DNA of 64,000 nt. Source: Actinomycetota bacterium (GTDB lineage: Bacteria; Actinomycetota; Acidimicrobiia; Acidimicrobiales; Iamiaceae). The notes below the pieces were generated by a model, which saw only the letters and a list, made by a program, of their open reading frames with translations, ran no database searches and was not told the origin of the DNA. Positions 1 through 7,546 of this stretch are shown here, piece by piece (within the stretch, counting starts at the first letter, position 1; each line of letters opens with the position of its first letter). The stretch is from positions 1 through 64,000 of the forward strand of contig JACPNX010000037.1 in the NCBI GenBank assembly GCA_016185275.1. Reading direction: 5' to 3'. The position numbers were made by a program, and so were the translations under genes.

Positions 1-120
1 ATCAGCATCATGCAACACCTTCGTGATCGCCGCCGTCAACGTCGTCTTCCCATGATCAATATGACCCATCGTCCCAATGTTCAAATGCGGCTTGTTCCGC
101 TCGAACTTCTCCTTGGCCAC
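1..120 (-). CDS. tuf: Elongation factor Tu, N-terminal 40 residues (runs off the window)
   Basis: EF-Tu delivers aminoacyl-tRNA to the ribosome as a GTPase. The fragment begins with GTG at 120 ([20 protein letters not shown]), with an AGGAG ribosome binding site 8 bases upstream, and contains the G1 loop GHIDHGKT. The usual Val of GHVDHGKT is Ile here. It lies downstream of tRNA-Thr and tRNA-Met, as tufB does in many bacteria, so rpmG, secE and nusG probably follow outside the window (inference). Codon use is unlike every other gene here: His is always CAT, Asp always GAT and Leu always TTG, whereas neighbours use CAC, GAC and CTC/CTG. Confidence 0.95.
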   Translation of the reverse strand, partial: MAKEKFERNKPHLNIGTMGHIDHGKTTLTAAITKVLHDAD

Positions 121-202
121 GGTGGAGCTCCTCAATCGTCAGGCTTGGATGGATGGCGGGCGCTGGAGGGGCACTCGTGGGGCCCTGCGCGTAGGGATGG
201 GG

Positions 203-276
203 TGGCGGCGGCCGGGATCGAACCGGCGACACCTCGATTATGAGCCGAGTGCTCTGACCAACTGAGCTACGCCGCC
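203..276 (-). tRNA. tRNA-Met (anticodon CAU)
   Basis: A 74-base cloverleaf without encoded CCA. The acceptor pairs 276-270 with 210-204, discriminator A is at 203, and the anticodon CAT is at 242-240. The T arm GGTTCGATCC is intact. The first acceptor pair is G-C, so it is not an initiator tRNA, which would have a 1:72 mismatch. A CAU anticodon can also belong to tRNA-Ile2 with lysidine, which cannot be excluded, but elongator Met is the usual tRNA in this tuf context. It lies 25 bases after tRNA-Thr and is probably cotranscribed with it and tuf. Confidence 0.9.
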
Positions 277-301
277 TCGGTCAGCCGGCGAGCGGCTGGC
301 G

Positions 302-374
302 AGCCCCCTGTGGGAATCGAACCAACGACCTTTTCCTTACCATGGAAACGCTCTGCCGACTGAGCTAAGGAGGC
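302..374 (-). tRNA. tRNA-Thr (anticodon GGU)
   Basis: A 73-base cloverleaf. The acceptor GCCTCCT (374-368) pairs with AGGGGGC (309-303) through one T-G wobble, with discriminator T at 302 and no encoded CCA. The anticodon GGT is at 341-339 in the loop ATGGTAA, flanked by a perfect TTTCC/GGAAA stem. It is the first gene of the tRNA-Thr, tRNA-Met, tuf unit on the minus strand. Confidence 0.93.
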
Positions 375-405
375 GAGATGCCGGTGGGCCGGCAACCGGC
401 GGGCC

Positions 406-436
406 ATCATAGCGGCGTGCCCGCACCCCTTCCCAA
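406..436 (-). promoter_or_regulatory. Putative promoter of the tRNA-Thr/tRNA-Met/tuf unit
   Basis: On the minus strand there is a -10-like TATGAT (411-406) and a weak -35-like TTGGGA (436-431) with a 19-base spacer. The -10 ends about 30 bases before the 5' end of tRNA-Thr. The -10 match is strong for such GC-rich DNA; the spacer is longer than ideal. Confidence 0.4.
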
Positions 437-538
437 GCCGTCGACGGCCCGCCCCGCAGGTCTGGCCTTCGGTCGTCGGTCCCCGCGGCCCCAGCCGCCG
501 GCCGCTCAACTCGCCATCCGCGCGGCCGACTGAAGCAC

Positions 539-1867
539 GTGCGCTTCGAGCGGCTGGTCGTCGAAGTACCGGGCGGTACCTTGGCGCTGCCCCTGCACCC
601 CCAGCTCACCGTGGTGTGCGGCCTCGAGCGCGCCGTGCGAGAGGCGCTCGTCGGCGAGCTCATCGGCTCGCTGGGACCGAGCCGGCCAGGAGTGCACGTC
701 GAGGTCCTCGAGGCCAGCGGCCGCAGGTTGGCCGTCTTCCGGCCCGCCGGGGGGTCGCCGCGCGTCGTCGAGGTCGGCACCGCTCGCGACCTCACCGACG
801 AGTTCACGGACCCCGATGGCCGCGTCGACCTGCTGGCCGCGCACGGGATCGACGTGCGCCTGGCCCGCCGGGTCCTGCGCTTCACCGCCCACGAGCTGAG
901 GACCGCGGCACGGGGTGACACCGCCGTGCGCGAGCTGGCCGGCCTGGACCAGACCGCCCTTTGGTCCGCGGCGGCGCGAGTCCGCACCACCGAGGAGCAG
1001 CTCAACGCGGCGGCCGAGGCCGTTGGCGCAGCACCAGAGGACGCGGAGCTCATCGATCGCATCGAGGCTTCCCACGCCGAGTATGAGCTGGCCCAGGAGA
1101 AGCTGAGCGCGATCCGCCAGCTCGCCTTCGCCGTCGGTGGTGTCGCCGCCATCTCCGCGGCGATGGTCGGCCTGGTGGAGCCGCTGCTGGCCGTTCCGCT
1201 CGTGGCCATAGCGTTGGCCGCGACGGCGGTCGCCCTGCGGTTCCGGATGCGGGCACACCGGGCGGCCCGCACCGAGCAACAGTCCCTGGCCGCGGCAGGC
1301 GCCGACTCCTACCTGGTCTTCCAGCTCCGGCGCGTCGACGGGCTGGTTTCCAACAGCCTGCACCGCAAGCGGTTGCTGGCGGTGGCCGCAGAGCACCGGG
1401 CTGCGGCCCAGGCCTGGACCGAGCTCGCCGGTGATGCCAGCGTCTCGTGGGCCCTGGAGCACCACGACCAGATCGTGGCCGCGGCCGGCGTCCAACGCGA
1501 CGCCCGCGGCGTGGAGGCCATGTCCTCGTCCGGGGCCAGTGTCGACGACGACACCGCCGGCGCCGTGGCCCACGCCCTCACCGCTCGCTTCGCCGAGGTC
1601 CGAGAGCTCGGCCGCGACGGCGAGGGGCTTCCTCTCGTCCTCGACGAGCCGTTCTCGGCGGTCGATCCGACGCTCAAGCCGTCCCTGCTCGAGATGCTGG
1701 TCCGCACCGCCACCACCACCCAGGCCGTGCTGCTGACGGGTGACGAGGACGTCGCCATGTGGGCCCGGCTCGAGGCCATGAACGGCAACCTGTCCGTGCT
1801 CGAGCCCACCTCGTCCGGAGCGGCGACGGCTGGCGACCGGGCCGCCGATCCCGCGTCCCGCTCGTAG
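539..1867 (+). CDS. Degenerate ABC/SMC-like ATPase with a central membrane hairpin
   Basis: A 442-residue protein with a GTG start; function not known. The C-terminal half has a clear ABC/SMC-type Walker B (LVLDEPF, residues 366-372) followed by a D-loop-like SAVDPTLK. The N-terminal strand that should lead into the P-loop (LTVVCGLERAVREAL, residues 23-37) lacks GxxxxGK[ST], so nucleotide binding at that site is doubtful. A charged helical region is interrupted at about residues 195-235 by two hydrophobic segments joined by a short GLVEP turn, which looks like a membrane hairpin between the ATPase halves. Many RecF/SMC-like proteins have a coiled coil at this place. It is divergent from the tRNA/tuf unit. 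It could be a membrane-tethered structural relative of RecF/AAA15 proteins (inference). Confidence 0.7.
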   Translation: MRFERLVVEVPGGTLALPLHPQLTVVCGLERAVREALVGELIGSLGPSRPGVHVEVLEASGRRLAVFRPAGGSPRVVEVGTARDLTDEFTDPDGRVDLLAAHGIDVRLARRVLRFTAHELRTAARGDTAVRELAGLDQTALWSAAARVRTTEEQLNAAAEAVGAAPEDAELIDRIEASHAEYELAQEKLSAIRQLAFAVGGVAAISAAMVGLVEPLLAVPLVAIALAATAVALRFRMRAHRAARTEQQSLAAAGADSYLVFQLRRVDGLVSNSLHRKRLLAVAAEHRAAAQAWTELAGDASVSWALEHHDQIVAAAGVQRDARGVEAMSSSGASVDDDTAGAVAHALTARFAEVRELGRDGEGLPLVLDEPFSAVDPTLKPSLLEMLVRTATTTQAVLLTGDEDVAMWARLEAMNGNLSVLEPTSSGAATAGDRAADPASRS

Positions 1868-1920
1868 CCGGCGAGCCGCTCACGGCGGCGCGCCCGTGCC
1901 GGCCATCTACGGTCGGTGCG

Positions 1921-2412
1921 GTGGAGCTGCGCCTCGCCTCGATCGACGACGCCGAAGCCATCCGGGCCATCTACAACCACGAGGTGCTGACGACGACCGC
2001 CGTGTTCGACATCGAGCCGCGATCGTTGGCCGACCAGCGCGCGTGGCGCGCGGCCCGCTCCGGCGCGCACGCGGTGGTGGTGGCCGAGGTCGCGGGCACG
2101 GTGGCCGGCTTCGCCTCGCTCTCGCCGTACCGGCCGAGGCCCGCCTACACCACGACCGTGGAGGACTCCGTGTACGTGCACGCCGGGCACCGCGGCGCCG
2201 GTGTGGGCGGGGCCCTGCTCGACCGCCTGCTCGAGGTGGCCACGCTCCACGGCTTCCACTCGGTCATCGGCCGCATCGGCGGCGGCAACGAGGGCTCCAT
2301 CGCGCTGCACCGGTCGCGGGGGTTCGCGCTCGTCGGCGTCGAGCGCGAGGTCGGCCGCAAGTTCGGGCGGTGGCTCGACGTGCACGTGGTCCAGCTCCTG
2401 CTACCGGCCTGA
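1921..2412 (+). CDS. GNAT acetyltransferase, phosphinothricin acetyltransferase-like
   Basis: A 163-residue protein from GTG at 1921 (VELRLASIDDAEAIRAIYNH), the normal start for this family; the frame is open further upstream but overlaps the preceding gene. The acetyl-CoA loop HRGAGVGGALLDRLLE lies at about 90-105, and NEGSIALHRSRGF at 123-135 is the usual motif B region. The N-terminal YNHEVLTTTAVFD matches the Pat/MddA subgroup, which acetylates the amino group of glutamate analogues such as phosphinothricin or methionine sulfoximine. The physiological substrate cannot be read from the sequence. It starts 53 bases after the ATPase gene and may be cotranscribed with it. Confidence 0.85.
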   Translation: MELRLASIDDAEAIRAIYNHEVLTTTAVFDIEPRSLADQRAWRAARSGAHAVVVAEVAGTVAGFASLSPYRPRPAYTTTVEDSVYVHAGHRGAGVGGALLDRLLEVATLHGFHSVIGRIGGGNEGSIALHRSRGFALVGVEREVGRKFGRWLDVHVVQLLLPA

Positions 2413-2492
2413 GGTCCGGTTCTCTCGGGGATCCCACCCCGGTGCCGGCCGCCGGGCTGGCGGGGTACGCCGAGCCCACAGGAGGTGGCGGA

Positions 2493-2903
2493 ATGGGATG
2501 GTGCGACGGCTGCCGGGACCGCCCGCCGGTGGGCGAGGGCGCCGAGCGCGTCGTGTTCGACTTCGGCGTTGCCGACGAGGTCGGGGCGGCACTCGAGCGC
2601 GCCCGCGCCGCGACGGAGGAGGACCTGCGCGCCCGAGCCGTGGCCACCCCGGCCCTCGTCGACTGGGGGGGCTCCTACCGGGACCGGTTCGACCAGCAGC
2701 GAGGCGCCCAGGAGGCGGTCGTCGTCGCCGCTGGGATCCCGCAGGCACTCGCCTCGTTGCGCCGCGCCTGGGACGCGGCCGCGGAGGCCCAGCAGCGGGC
2801 GAACGCCCGGGCCGCCGCCGAAGCCGCCGCCGAAGCCGCCGCGCGAGCGGCCGCCGAAGCCGCCGCACGAGCGGCTGCGGCGGCCAGCCCGCCGGGCGGC
2901 TAG
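2493..2903 (+). CDS. Small WXG100-like helical protein with Ala/Glu tail
   Basis: A 136-residue protein starting at ATG 2493 with a strong GGAGGT site at 2481. There is no signal peptide. Residues about 25-100 form two amphipathic helices around VDWGGSYRDRF, with a W-x-G turn at W58. This is the pattern of WXG100/ESAT-6-type secretion substrates and the N-terminal domains of larger type VII-linked proteins. Residues about 95-132 are an Ala/Glu/Arg repeat (AAAEAAAEAAARAAAEAA). The convergent gene downstream also begins with a W-x-G helical domain, which supports a common system. No ESX ATPase or membrane component is visible nearby. The family assignment is by pattern only. Confidence 0.6.
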   Translation: MGWCDGCRDRPPVGEGAERVVFDFGVADEVGAALERARAATEEDLRARAVATPALVDWGGSYRDRFDQQRGAQEAVVVAAGIPQALASLRRAWDAAAEAQQRANARAAAEAAAEAAARAAAEAAARAAAAASPPGG

Positions 2904-2963
2904 GACGGTCGGTTCCCCGGGCGGCTCGGTGATCGGCACCCGGGCACCCTCGTGCGGGCGTTC

Positions 2964-3093
2964 GTGTCGGGACGACAGGTGTCGGGACGGCAGGTGTCGG
3001 GACGGCAGGGTCGGGGCCGCAGGTGTCAGGGCCTCAAGTGTCAGGGCCGCAGGGTGTCAGGGCGCAGGTGTCAGGGCCGTGAGGTCAGGGCCG
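2964..3093. repeat. Degenerate tandem repeat of about 15 bp
   Basis: About eight head-to-tail copies of a GTGTCGGGACGGCAG-like unit. The first three copies are nearly identical; later ones drift to GTGTCAGGGCCGCAG with one-base length changes. The array fills the convergent gap between the WXG-like gene (stop 2903) and the hydrolase gene and overlaps the last codons and stop of the latter (3071). Units are directly adjacent without spacers, so it is not a CRISPR array. Confidence 0.85.
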
Positions 3094-4621
3094 GGGTGGG
3101 CGGGACGGGGACGGGTCCCGGAGCGGGCGACGGCACCGGCGGGACGGGCGTCGGCGTCGGCGCCGGTGGCACCGGCCCCGCCGCCGGCGTCGGTTCGGGG
3201 TAGCGGTCGGCGGTGTGCGGGTCCGCCCAGATCGTGTCGACCAGCCGGCGCAGCTCGCCGGTCGACACGGGCCGGCCCTGGGCCTGAGCCATGTCGAAGA
3301 GGTCCTGGACCCGGACGTTCTGCATCAGCCAGTCGGCCGCACCCGGATAGCTGCGGTACAGCCACTCACGGGCCGACGTCTGCGGGCTCGAGGCGCCGGT
3401 CGGGCTGGTCACGCGGTCGATCTGCTCCTGGTACATCGAACGGACCAGCCCGTGCGCTCCTCGGGCGGGGTCCAGTGAGAGATGGCCGTCTCCGTCGGCG
3501 TTGTCCTGGTCCACCAGCGTCGTCGCGACCCCCGCCGCGGACCGCCGCCGCATGATCTCGCGGATCTGCTCGCTGTCGGCCGCCTCGTCGCCGAGCGCCT
3601 CCGGGCCGGTGAGCTCGTACCAGAACAGGGCACCGTCGCCGTTGTTGATCGACAGCTCGAGCTGGTCGACCCGGGCCGTGGTCAGCGCGCCGTAGGCCGG
3701 ATCGTCGAGGGGAGCAGTGTCGGGGATGGCCGGCTGGATGCCCGTGTAGTCGACGCTGAACCGCCCGGACGGATCCTCCATCTCGCTGAGGGCCCGCAAG
3801 GCCACGTGGTTGCCGAGGCTGTGGGCCGCGACGGCGACGCGGGCGTCGGGGTTGGCGGTTGCCAGCGCGCTGAACATGGGGGCCAGCGCGTCACCGGTGG
3901 CCTTCGCCTGCTCCTCGGCCTGCGAGAAGTCACCCGGGACCTTCCACTTGGCGTACCAGGGGTAGCCACCGGCGCCCCGCCCCGCAGCCCAATCGACCAC
4001 GAGGACGGTCGCCCCTCGCACCTGCTGCTGGTCGTAGAGGTCAGCGGCGTCGAGGCCGGCCCTGGTGGCGCTGTCGGTGGTCTCGCTCCAGCCGTGGACG
4101 ACGAGCTGGAGCGGTCCGGTGCCGCCGACGAGACCGAACGACTCGAGCAGACCCTCCCACTCGACGCTGGTCAGGCCGGACGGCAGCGTGTCGACGTTCA
4201 GGCGCACGACCCGGGTGCGCCCGTCGCCGCCGTCGCGCACCACGGTGAACAGCCACGAGTAGCGGCCCTGCGCGATGGCGGCGGCCAGGCTCGGTGGACC
4301 GGCACCGAGGAGTTGCGCATCGCCGGCGAGCAGCACCGGACCACAGCCCGAGAGGGGGCAGAACCGGTCGGCGTCCCGGAAGGCGGATGCCACGCGCCCG
4401 ACCCACACGTCGAGGAAGGCCAACTCGTCCACGGCACGCTCCACCGCAGCCAGGTCACTGCCGACGCGCCCGCCGAAGTCGTTGGGCGTGCCGTTCCAAC
4501 GGTCGACCACCGCCGCGACGCCGGCGAGGGCACGGTTGGCCGCGTCGTCGGCCCCGGCCGTGGCGCGTACGAACGCGTCGAGCTGGTCCGGGTTGGCGCT
4601 GCTCGTGCCGGCTGGTGCCAC
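3071..4621 (-). CDS. WXG-domain alpha/beta hydrolase with proline-rich tail
   Basis: A 516-residue protein from GTG 4621 with GGGGGAG just upstream. Residues 10-85 form a helical WXG-like domain with W-N-G at W42. Residues about 115-400 are an alpha/beta hydrolase: HGW at 176-178 is the oxyanion-hole strand and AHSLG (266-270) is a nucleophile elbow with Ser268 (A-x-S-x-G instead of G-x-S-x-G). His390 in GAHGLV could complete the triad. Residues about 455-516 are almost entirely Pro, Ala, Val and Thr. There is no signal peptide. This architecture occurs in actinobacterial proteins linked to type VII secretion, so export by that route is plausible (inference). The substrate is unknown. The 3' end is built from the adjacent tandem repeat. 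Confidence 0.75.
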   Translation of the reverse strand: MAPAGTSSANPDQLDAFVRATAGADDAANRALAGVAAVVDRWNGTPNDFGGRVGSDLAAVERAVDELAFLDVWVGRVASAFRDADRFCPLSGCGPVLLAGDAQLLGAGPPSLAAAIAQGRYSWLFTVVRDGGDGRTRVVRLNVDTLPSGLTSVEWEGLLESFGLVGGTGPLQLVVHGWSETTDSATRAGLDAADLYDQQQVRGATVLVVDWAAGRGAGGYPWYAKWKVPGDFSQAEEQAKATGDALAPMFSALATANPDARVAVAAHSLGNHVALRALSEMEDPSGRFSVDYTGIQPAIPDTAPLDDPAYGALTTARVDQLELSINNGDGALFWYELTGPEALGDEAADSEQIREIMRRRSAAGVATTLVDQDNADGDGHLSLDPARGAHGLVRSMYQEQIDRVTSPTGASSPQTSAREWLYRSYPGAADWLMQNVRVQDLFDMAQAQGRPVSTGELRRLVDTIWADPHTADRYPEPTPAAGPVPPAPTPTPVPPVPSPAPGPVPVPPTPALTSRP

Positions 4622-4723
4622 GGCTCCCCCCGGTCGCCTCCGCAGGAGTGGTCGGCGAACGGCGTACCCCGGTCGCTCGCCCGCGACGCCTCCCGGTGCC
4701 CACCCGGGGAGGCGTCCCCGGGT

Positions 4724-5671
4724 TCAGCCGCGGCGTGGAGAGCCGGGCGGCATGGAATCGGCCTCGGCGGTGCCGCGCTGGTCGGGCGGCAGCCGGTCGA
4801 GATCGTTCTCCATCGGCGACTGGCCGTCAGGGTGCTCGTCGAGCGGAGCGAAGGTGGGGTCGCCGCCCGCATCGGTGCTGGCGCGGTTGGGCTGTTGGCC
4901 GTCGGCGACCTCGTCGCCTCCGTCGTCGGGCACGGTGACCTCCCGGGGGTGCTGTGTCGAGGCCGATGGCGGGCCACCGGACGCGGGCGCCTCGGCGCCG
5001 GCAGCGGTGCGCGGCAGGTCCTCTGGCTCCACGGATACCTCCCCCGGCCAGCCGGTCACCGGTGGCGCGGTCGTCCGCGGCGCGTCGGTCTCGTGCGGAT
5101 CGACGATCCGGACGTCGAGGATGCCGGGCACCTGCAACAGCGCGTGCCTGGCCGCTTCGACGTGAGCGCCGCCGGCCGGGCCGTGCAGGACGACGCCCGT
5201 GTCGCGCAGGCTCTCGATGCGGATCGACGTGTCGCCCGCGACCCCGTCGGCCTGGTCGAGGGCGCGCAGCGCCTTCAACGCGAGCGTCCAGCCGGCTCGC
5301 TCCGCACTGCCGAGCGGGACGTGGCGCACGAGGTCGACCGCGCGCACCAGGGTTCCGCGGTGGCGGGCGAGCAGCCCGGTGGCGGCCCCGGCCGCGCCGA
5401 CCCCGACCAGCCGCAGCGGCCGGAGCGAGCGGCGGCCGGTCGACCGGAGGGAGCGGCGGCCCGTCGACCGGAGGGAGCGGCGGCCCGTCGACCGGAGGGA
5501 GCGGCGGCCCGTCGACCGGACCGGGCGCCGGCCAGTCGGCCGGGCGGAGCGGCGGCCGTTCAGCCGGGCGGAGCGGCGGCGGCGAACGGGGAGGGCTCCG
5601 GGACCGCGCCGCGCGCCGGTGGGCGGCGGCCGGCGGCGGGTTCGTTCGGCGGTGGCAGATCGGCGGGTCAT
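4724..5671 (-). CDS. BON-like domain protein with Arg-rich repeats and acidic tail
   Basis: A 315-residue protein starting at ATG 5671 (MTRRSATAERTRRRPPP) with GGAG 6 bases upstream. The frame stays open further upstream but runs through tRNA-Tyr, so the longer reading is rejected. Residues 30-84 are very basic and contain four tandem copies of an 8-residue STGRRSLR unit. A short hydrophobic stretch LVGVGAAGAATGLL (88-101) may insert in the membrane. Residues about 148-195 (IRIESLRDTGVVLHG, then VPGILDVRIVD) fit a BON fold, a lipid- or peptidoglycan-associating domain. The last 115 residues are acidic and disordered-looking. The highly basic and acidic ends could bind each other or the envelope (inference). 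Confidence 0.6.
   Translation of the reverse strand: MTRRSATAERTRRRPPPTGARRGPGALPVRRRRSARLNGRRSARPTGRRPVRSTGRRSLRSTGRRSLRSTGRRSLRSTGRRSLRPLRLVGVGAAGAATGLLARHRGTLVRAVDLVRHVPLGSAERAGWTLALKALRALDQADGVAGDTSIRIESLRDTGVVLHGPAGGAHVEAARHALLQVPGILDVRIVDPHETDAPRTTAPPVTGWPGEVSVEPEDLPRTAAGAEAPASGGPPSASTQHPREVTVPDDGGDEVADGQQPNRASTDAGGDPTFAPLDEHPDGQSPMENDLDRLPPDQRGTAEADSMPPGSPRRG
5439..5520. repeat. 24-bp in-frame tandem repeat inside the BON-like gene
   Basis: Three exact copies plus a partial fourth of a 24-base unit (GTCGACCGGAGGGAGCGGCG followed by GCCC on the plus strand) at 5439, 5463, 5487 and 5511. Because the unit is a multiple of three it adds 8-residue blocks (STGRRSLR) to the protein and can expand or contract by slippage without shifting frame. 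Confidence 0.9.
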
Positions 5672-5835
5672 CGCTGCTCCAGGTCGGGCGGCCCTCTCCG
5701 GGCTTCCCCGTGGCGGTGGTGCGAAACCGTGCCGACGACGTCGCTGGGCGCTGGAGGTCCCGGCGATGGCGGCACCGTCCCAGCGCGAGCCCGGACCGCC
5801 GCCGGCCGGGACGACCGGCGCGGCGGGCGGGTGGG

Positions 5836-5917
5836 TGGGCCGGGGTGGATTCGAACCACCGAAGGCAGAGCCGACGGGTTTACAGCCCGTTCCCTTTGGC
5901 CACTCGGGCACCGACCC
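5836..5917 (-). tRNA. tRNA-Tyr (anticodon GUA)
   Basis: An 82-base class II tRNA with a long variable arm. The acceptor GGGTCGG (5917-5911) pairs with CCGGCCC (5843-5837), discriminator A is at 5836, and CCA is not fully encoded. The anticodon GTA is at 5883-5881 within CTGTAAA, and the T arm GGTTCGAATCC is intact. It stands alone between the BON-like gene and the yajQ-like gene. Confidence 0.95.
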
Positions 5918-6001
5918 AGGGACGGACAACCTAGCGAATCAGCCACTGCGCCAGTGCACGGGCTCCCGAGCCGGCGGGGTCGCTTCACTAGCCTCTCGGC
6001 C

Positions 6002-6490
6002 ATGCCCAGCTTCGACGTCGTGTCCGAGGTCGACCTCCAGGAGGTGCGCAACGCGGTGGACCAGGCCGCTCGCGAGCTCGCCACGCGGTTCGACTTCAAG
6101 GGCACGGGCGCCTCCGTCGAGCTGGACGACCACACGATCCGCCTGCACGCGCCATCCGACGACCGGCTCACCGCGCTGCGCACGCTGCTCGAAGAGAAGC
6201 TCGTCAAGCGCAAGGTGTCGCTCAAGGCGGTCGAGTACGCCACGCCGGAGGACGCCGCGGGCAGCACGAAGCGCCAGGTCGTCACCCTCAACGCCGGCAT
6301 CTCGTCGGACAAGGCCCGCGAGCTGAACCGGTTCATCAAGGACCTGAAGCTCAAGGGCGTCCAGTCCCAGGCGCAGGGCGATCAGCTGCGCGTGTCGGGC
6401 AAGAAGCGCGACGACCTGCAGGCGGCGATCGCCGCGCTGCGCGACCACGACTTCGGGATCCCCCTCCAGTTCAGCAACTTCCGGGACTGA
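6002..6490 (+). CDS. YajQ family nucleotide-binding protein
   Basis: A 162-residue protein from ATG 6002 (MPSFDVVSEVDLQEVRNAVD), the full family length. The family signature is clear: FDFKGTGASVEL near residue 33 and a C-terminal DLQAAIAALRDHDFGIPLQFSNFRD-like end (the final part is FGIPLQFSNFRD). YajQ proteins have two ferredoxin-like folds, bind nucleotides, and in some bacteria act as cyclic-di-GMP-responsive transcription cofactors. A GGDEF-EAL protein is encoded at 52815, but a link is speculative. It is divergent from tRNA-Tyr and ends 13 bases before a perfect palindrome shared with convergent htpX. Confidence 0.92.
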   Translation: MPSFDVVSEVDLQEVRNAVDQAARELATRFDFKGTGASVELDDHTIRLHAPSDDRLTALRTLLEEKLVKRKVSLKAVEYATPEDAAGSTKRQVVTLNAGISSDKARELNRFIKDLKLKGVQSQAQGDQLRVSGKKRDDLQAAIAALRDHDFGIPLQFSNFRD

Positions 6491-6503
6491 CCCCCGGCGA
6501 TGG

Positions 6504-6546
6504 TGGTCGCAGGTTCGGGACAGGAAGTGTCCCGAACCTGCGACCA
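6504..6546. terminator. Perfect 19-bp inverted repeat between convergent genes
   Basis: TGGTCGCAGGTTCGGGACA at 6504-6522, loop GGAAG, and the exact reverse complement at 6528-6546. It sits between the stops of the yajQ-like gene (6490) and htpX (6589) and could end transcription from both sides. There is no T-run on either strand, so intrinsic termination would be of the U-poor type seen in actinobacteria. Confidence 0.6.
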
Positions 6547-6588
6547 CGACGAAGAGGGGTGCGGGGGTGCCGGGATGCGGGACGCGGC

Positions 6589-7443
6589 TCAGCGCCAATC
6601 GCCGCGCCGCAGCCGTGCCACACGGTCCTCGGTGGGCGGGTGGGTGCGGAACAGGTTGGCGTACTGCACCTTGCGGCCGGTCAACGGGTTGACGATGTAG
6701 GCCTGGGCGTGCGCCGGATCGACCTTCATGGGCACGCTGTGCACGTAGCCTTCGATCTTCTCGAGCGCCTGGGCCAGGGGCTCACCCGTGCCCAGCAGTG
6801 CGGCCCCACTGGCATCGGCCTGGTACTCGCGGCTGCGCGACAGCGCCATCTGCAACAGCCCGGCGGCGAGCGGCGCCAGCAGCGCCATCGCCAGCAGGCC
6901 CAGCGCGTTGTCGTTGCGGTCGCGGCCACCGCCGCCCCCACCACCGAAGACGGCACCCCACAGGGCGAGGCGGGCGATGAACGTGATCCCGAGCGCGACC
7001 GAGGCCGCGACCGACGTGATGAGGATGTCGCGGTTGCCGACGTGGCTGATCTCGTGGGCCAGCACGCCCCGGAGCTCGTCCCAGCTGAGCGCGCGAAGGA
7101 TCCCCTCGGTGACCGCGACCGCGGCGTGGTCGGGGTTGCGGCCGGTGGCGAAGGCGTTGGGCTGGGCCTCGGGGCTCAGGTACAGCTTCGGCATCGGCAT
7201 GCCGGCGCGCAGGGTGAGGTCGCGCACGACCGCGTACAGCTCGGGCATCTCCTGCTCCGTCACCGGAACGGCACGGGCCGCCTTGATGGCGATCGTGTCG
7301 CTGAACCAGTAGGACCCGCCGACGAACACGAGGCCGAGCAGCAGCCCGATCACCGCGCCACCTCGGCCGAACGCGCTGCCGACGAGGATCATGAGGCCGC
7401 CGAGTGTGGCCAGCAGCACCGTGGTCTTGAACCTGTTGCGCAT
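6589..7443 (-). CDS. htpX: Membrane zinc metalloprotease HtpX
   Basis: A 284-residue M48 protease that degrades damaged membrane proteins, with the active site facing the cytoplasm. Two N-terminal transmembrane segments lie at about 5-45 and two more at about 140-200. The zinc site is HEISH at 130-134 (His130, Glu131, His134), with the third ligand Glu206 in REYQAD. A glycine run (about 167-173) sits in the loop between the last two membrane segments. Length is normal. It is followed downstream on the opposite strand by the yajQ-like gene and preceded by the CorA-type gene on the same strand, 103 bases away. Confidence 0.93.
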   Translation of the reverse strand: MRNRFKTTVLLATLGGLMILVGSAFGRGGAVIGLLLGLVFVGGSYWFSDTIAIKAARAVPVTEQEMPELYAVVRDLTLRAGMPMPKLYLSPEAQPNAFATGRNPDHAAVAVTEGILRALSWDELRGVLAHEISHVGNRDILITSVAASVALGITFIARLALWGAVFGGGGGGGRDRNDNALGLLAMALLAPLAAGLLQMALSRSREYQADASGAALLGTGEPLAQALEKIEGYVHSVPMKVDPAHAQAYIVNPLTGRKVQYANLFRTHPPTEDRVARLRRGDWR

Positions 7444-7546
7444 GGTCGATGTTCACCTCCGGCGCCCCCTTCGGGCGGATACCGACGAGGCTACGGTCGC
7501 CCGCGAAAATCGGGTTCAAGCGGATGGCGCGGAGCGGTGAAGCGGC

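Noticed and set aside
203..276. Initiator tRNA-fMet
   Set aside because: The acceptor has a normal G1-C72 pair, whereas bacterial initiator tRNAs have a mismatch there.
2964..3093. Possible CRISPR array
   Set aside because: Units of about 15 bases are directly adjacent with no unique spacers, and no cas genes are present.
5672..5929. Longer start for the BON-like protein at 5929
   Set aside because: The extra reading frame is the tRNA-Tyr gene and its flanks; ATG 5671 has its own ribosome binding site.
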